Below, one piece after another: positions 63,433 through 64,000 of a stretch of 64,000 bases of DNA. The stretch lies in assembly GCA_015069015.1 (NCBI GenBank), contig SVJK01000002.1, positions 1 through 64,000 of the forward strand, given 5' to 3'. The stretch's first letter is position 1; the number at the start of each line of letters is the position of its first letter. The notes beneath the pieces are model-generated. The model did no database searches. It was given only the letters and a program-made list of their open reading frames with translations, and had not been told where the DNA came from. A program made the translations under genes and the position numbers. Source of the DNA: Oscillospiraceae bacterium. Its GTDB lineage: Bacteria; Bacillota; Clostridia; UMGS1810.

Positions 63433-64000
63433 ATGTCCAAGCAGGTCGGAAATGTACAACTTATGCAAAAAATGAATCGCCTGAAAGTGCTTAATTATAT
63501 ACGGAAAAATCCTGACACATCGAGACCTATGATAGCGGCACATACCGGTCTTTCTCTTGCATCAATCACAAATATCACGTCATATCTTTTAGACGCGGGC
63601 TTGCTCAAGGAAAGCGGAATTGAATCTGTGGAACGTGTAGGAAGGAAAAGCACGCTTTTAAGATTTTGCAGTGATTCCTACGGCCTTGTGGTAGCGGTAC
63701 TAAACGACAAGGAAATAAACATTTCCTATACCACTTTAGATGGAACTTCAAAAGTTTCGAAAAAGTATTCCATAGATGATATGAAATCTGACAGAGTCAT
63801 AGAACTTGTGTGCAGTGCCATAAAAGATACTGTGAGAGAATGCGGAGAGGAAAAAACTCTTGCAATCGGTGTTCATTTTTCAGGTCTTGTACTGGACGGA
63901 AGCCGTTTTGTTTTTTCATCCAGCATGAAATGGAAAGAGATAGACATCAGGGAAAAACTTCAGACAGAAACCGGTATTCCTGTTTTTGTGGAAAATATAT
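63433..64000 (+). CDS. ROK-family transcriptional repressor (partial, 3' end beyond window)
   Basis: The first 189 codons are present; the gene runs off the window. An N-terminal winged helix-turn-helix (QKMNRLKVLNYIRKNPDTS, PMIAAHTGLSLASITNITSY) precedes a ROK kinase-like domain (VGRKSTLLRF, AIGVHFSGLVLDG). This is the NagC/XylR arrangement: a sugar-responsive repressor. AGGAGGAGG is at 63418-63428. It has its own promoter, separate from the upstream RNA. Confidence 0.88.
   Translation, partial: MSKQVGNVQLMQKMNRLKVLNYIRKNPDTSRPMIAAHTGLSLASITNITSYLLDAGLLKESGIESVERVGRKSTLLRFCSDSYGLVVAVLNDKEINISYTTLDGTSKVSKKYSIDDMKSDRVIELVCSAIKDTVRECGEEKTLAIGVHFSGLVLDGSRFVFSSSMKWKEIDIREKLQTETGIPVFVENI

Noticed and set aside
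1..64000. CRISPR arrays, prophage, integrase or transposase genes, tRNA and rRNA genes
   Set aside because: I looked for regularly spaced direct repeats, TTCGAATC/TTCAAATC-type tRNA arms, 16S/23S anchors and transposase motifs and saw none.

Overview
The window is a chromosomal segment of an AT-rich, Gram-positive, endospore-forming member of the Clostridia (Bacillota). The evidence is a complete spoIIAA-spoIIAB-sigF operon, a DUF3794-LysM spore-morphogenesis type protein, hprK, whiA, an L20-leader/infC-rpmI-rplT operon and AGGAGG-type ribosome binding sites throughout. I see no rRNA, tRNA, CRISPR array, prophage or transposase gene. A genus cannot be named from the sequence alone.

Layout. 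1-1270: the end of one zinc-ribbon family membrane protein and a complete paralogue. 1400-4800: an orphan PTS EIIC-like membrane protein, an O-acetylhomoserine sulfhydrylase type PLP enzyme and an EamA permease. 5115-12813: a plus-strand catabolic operon (FGGY kinase, amidohydrolase-2, arabinose/fucose-isomerase-like enzyme, Gfo/Idh/MocA dehydrogenase, class III aminotransferase, OPA-type MFS permease) whose substrate I cannot identify. 12884-16785: a minus-strand operon (deacetylase-type amidohydrolase, a truncated zinc-dehydrogenase remnant, SDR, quinone-reductase-like MDR, EamA permease). 17032-19967: amidohydrolase-2, cupin, aldose-1-epimerase-like protein and an AraC regulator. Together 5-20 kb looks like an accessory carbohydrate-utilisation region. 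19964-22498 encodes a TetM/EF-G-like GTPase fused to a Rae1/YacP NYN nuclease domain, the most interesting protein here. 22582-27653: mscL, two secreted copper-amine-oxidase-like-domain proteins, a small membrane protein, ilvE, a DUF523 protein and luxS.

27.6-37.7 kb is core information processing: rpoB (with a long acidic tail) and rpoC from their own promoter without rplJ/rplL, a frameshifted RluA-type pseudouridine synthase, then the L20 leader and infC-rpmI-rplT. 37.8-47.8 kb is mixed: DUF3794-LysM protein, AGCS alanine symporter with an inserted hydrophilic loop, M20 amidohydrolase, a degenerate PP2C-like membrane protein, GH99-like and GH39-like glycosidases, two Cys-rich small proteins and an AI-2E family permease. 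47.9-61.2 kb is housekeeping: rpmB (minus strand), hprK, ROK glucokinase, murB, whiA, dnaE, pfkA, a 60-aa membrane protein, valS and folC. 61.3-62.8 kb is the spoIIA operon. A perfect sigma-A promoter at 62956-62984 then drives an approximately 365-nt transcript with no long ORF that ends in a strong hairpin. It is a candidate structured non-coding RNA. The window ends in the first half of a ROK-family repressor.

How the parts may work together: HprK and the ROK glucokinase point to HPr-Ser-P carbon catabolite control, which would plausibly govern the sugar region. The AraC protein and the terminal ROK repressor are candidate local regulators. Recurrent hairpins with a GTGTAAA/TTTACAC core lie at four gene boundaries. 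Traces of decay (dehydrogenase remnant, frameshifted RluA gene, short inverted-repeat elements) show some recent rearrangement.
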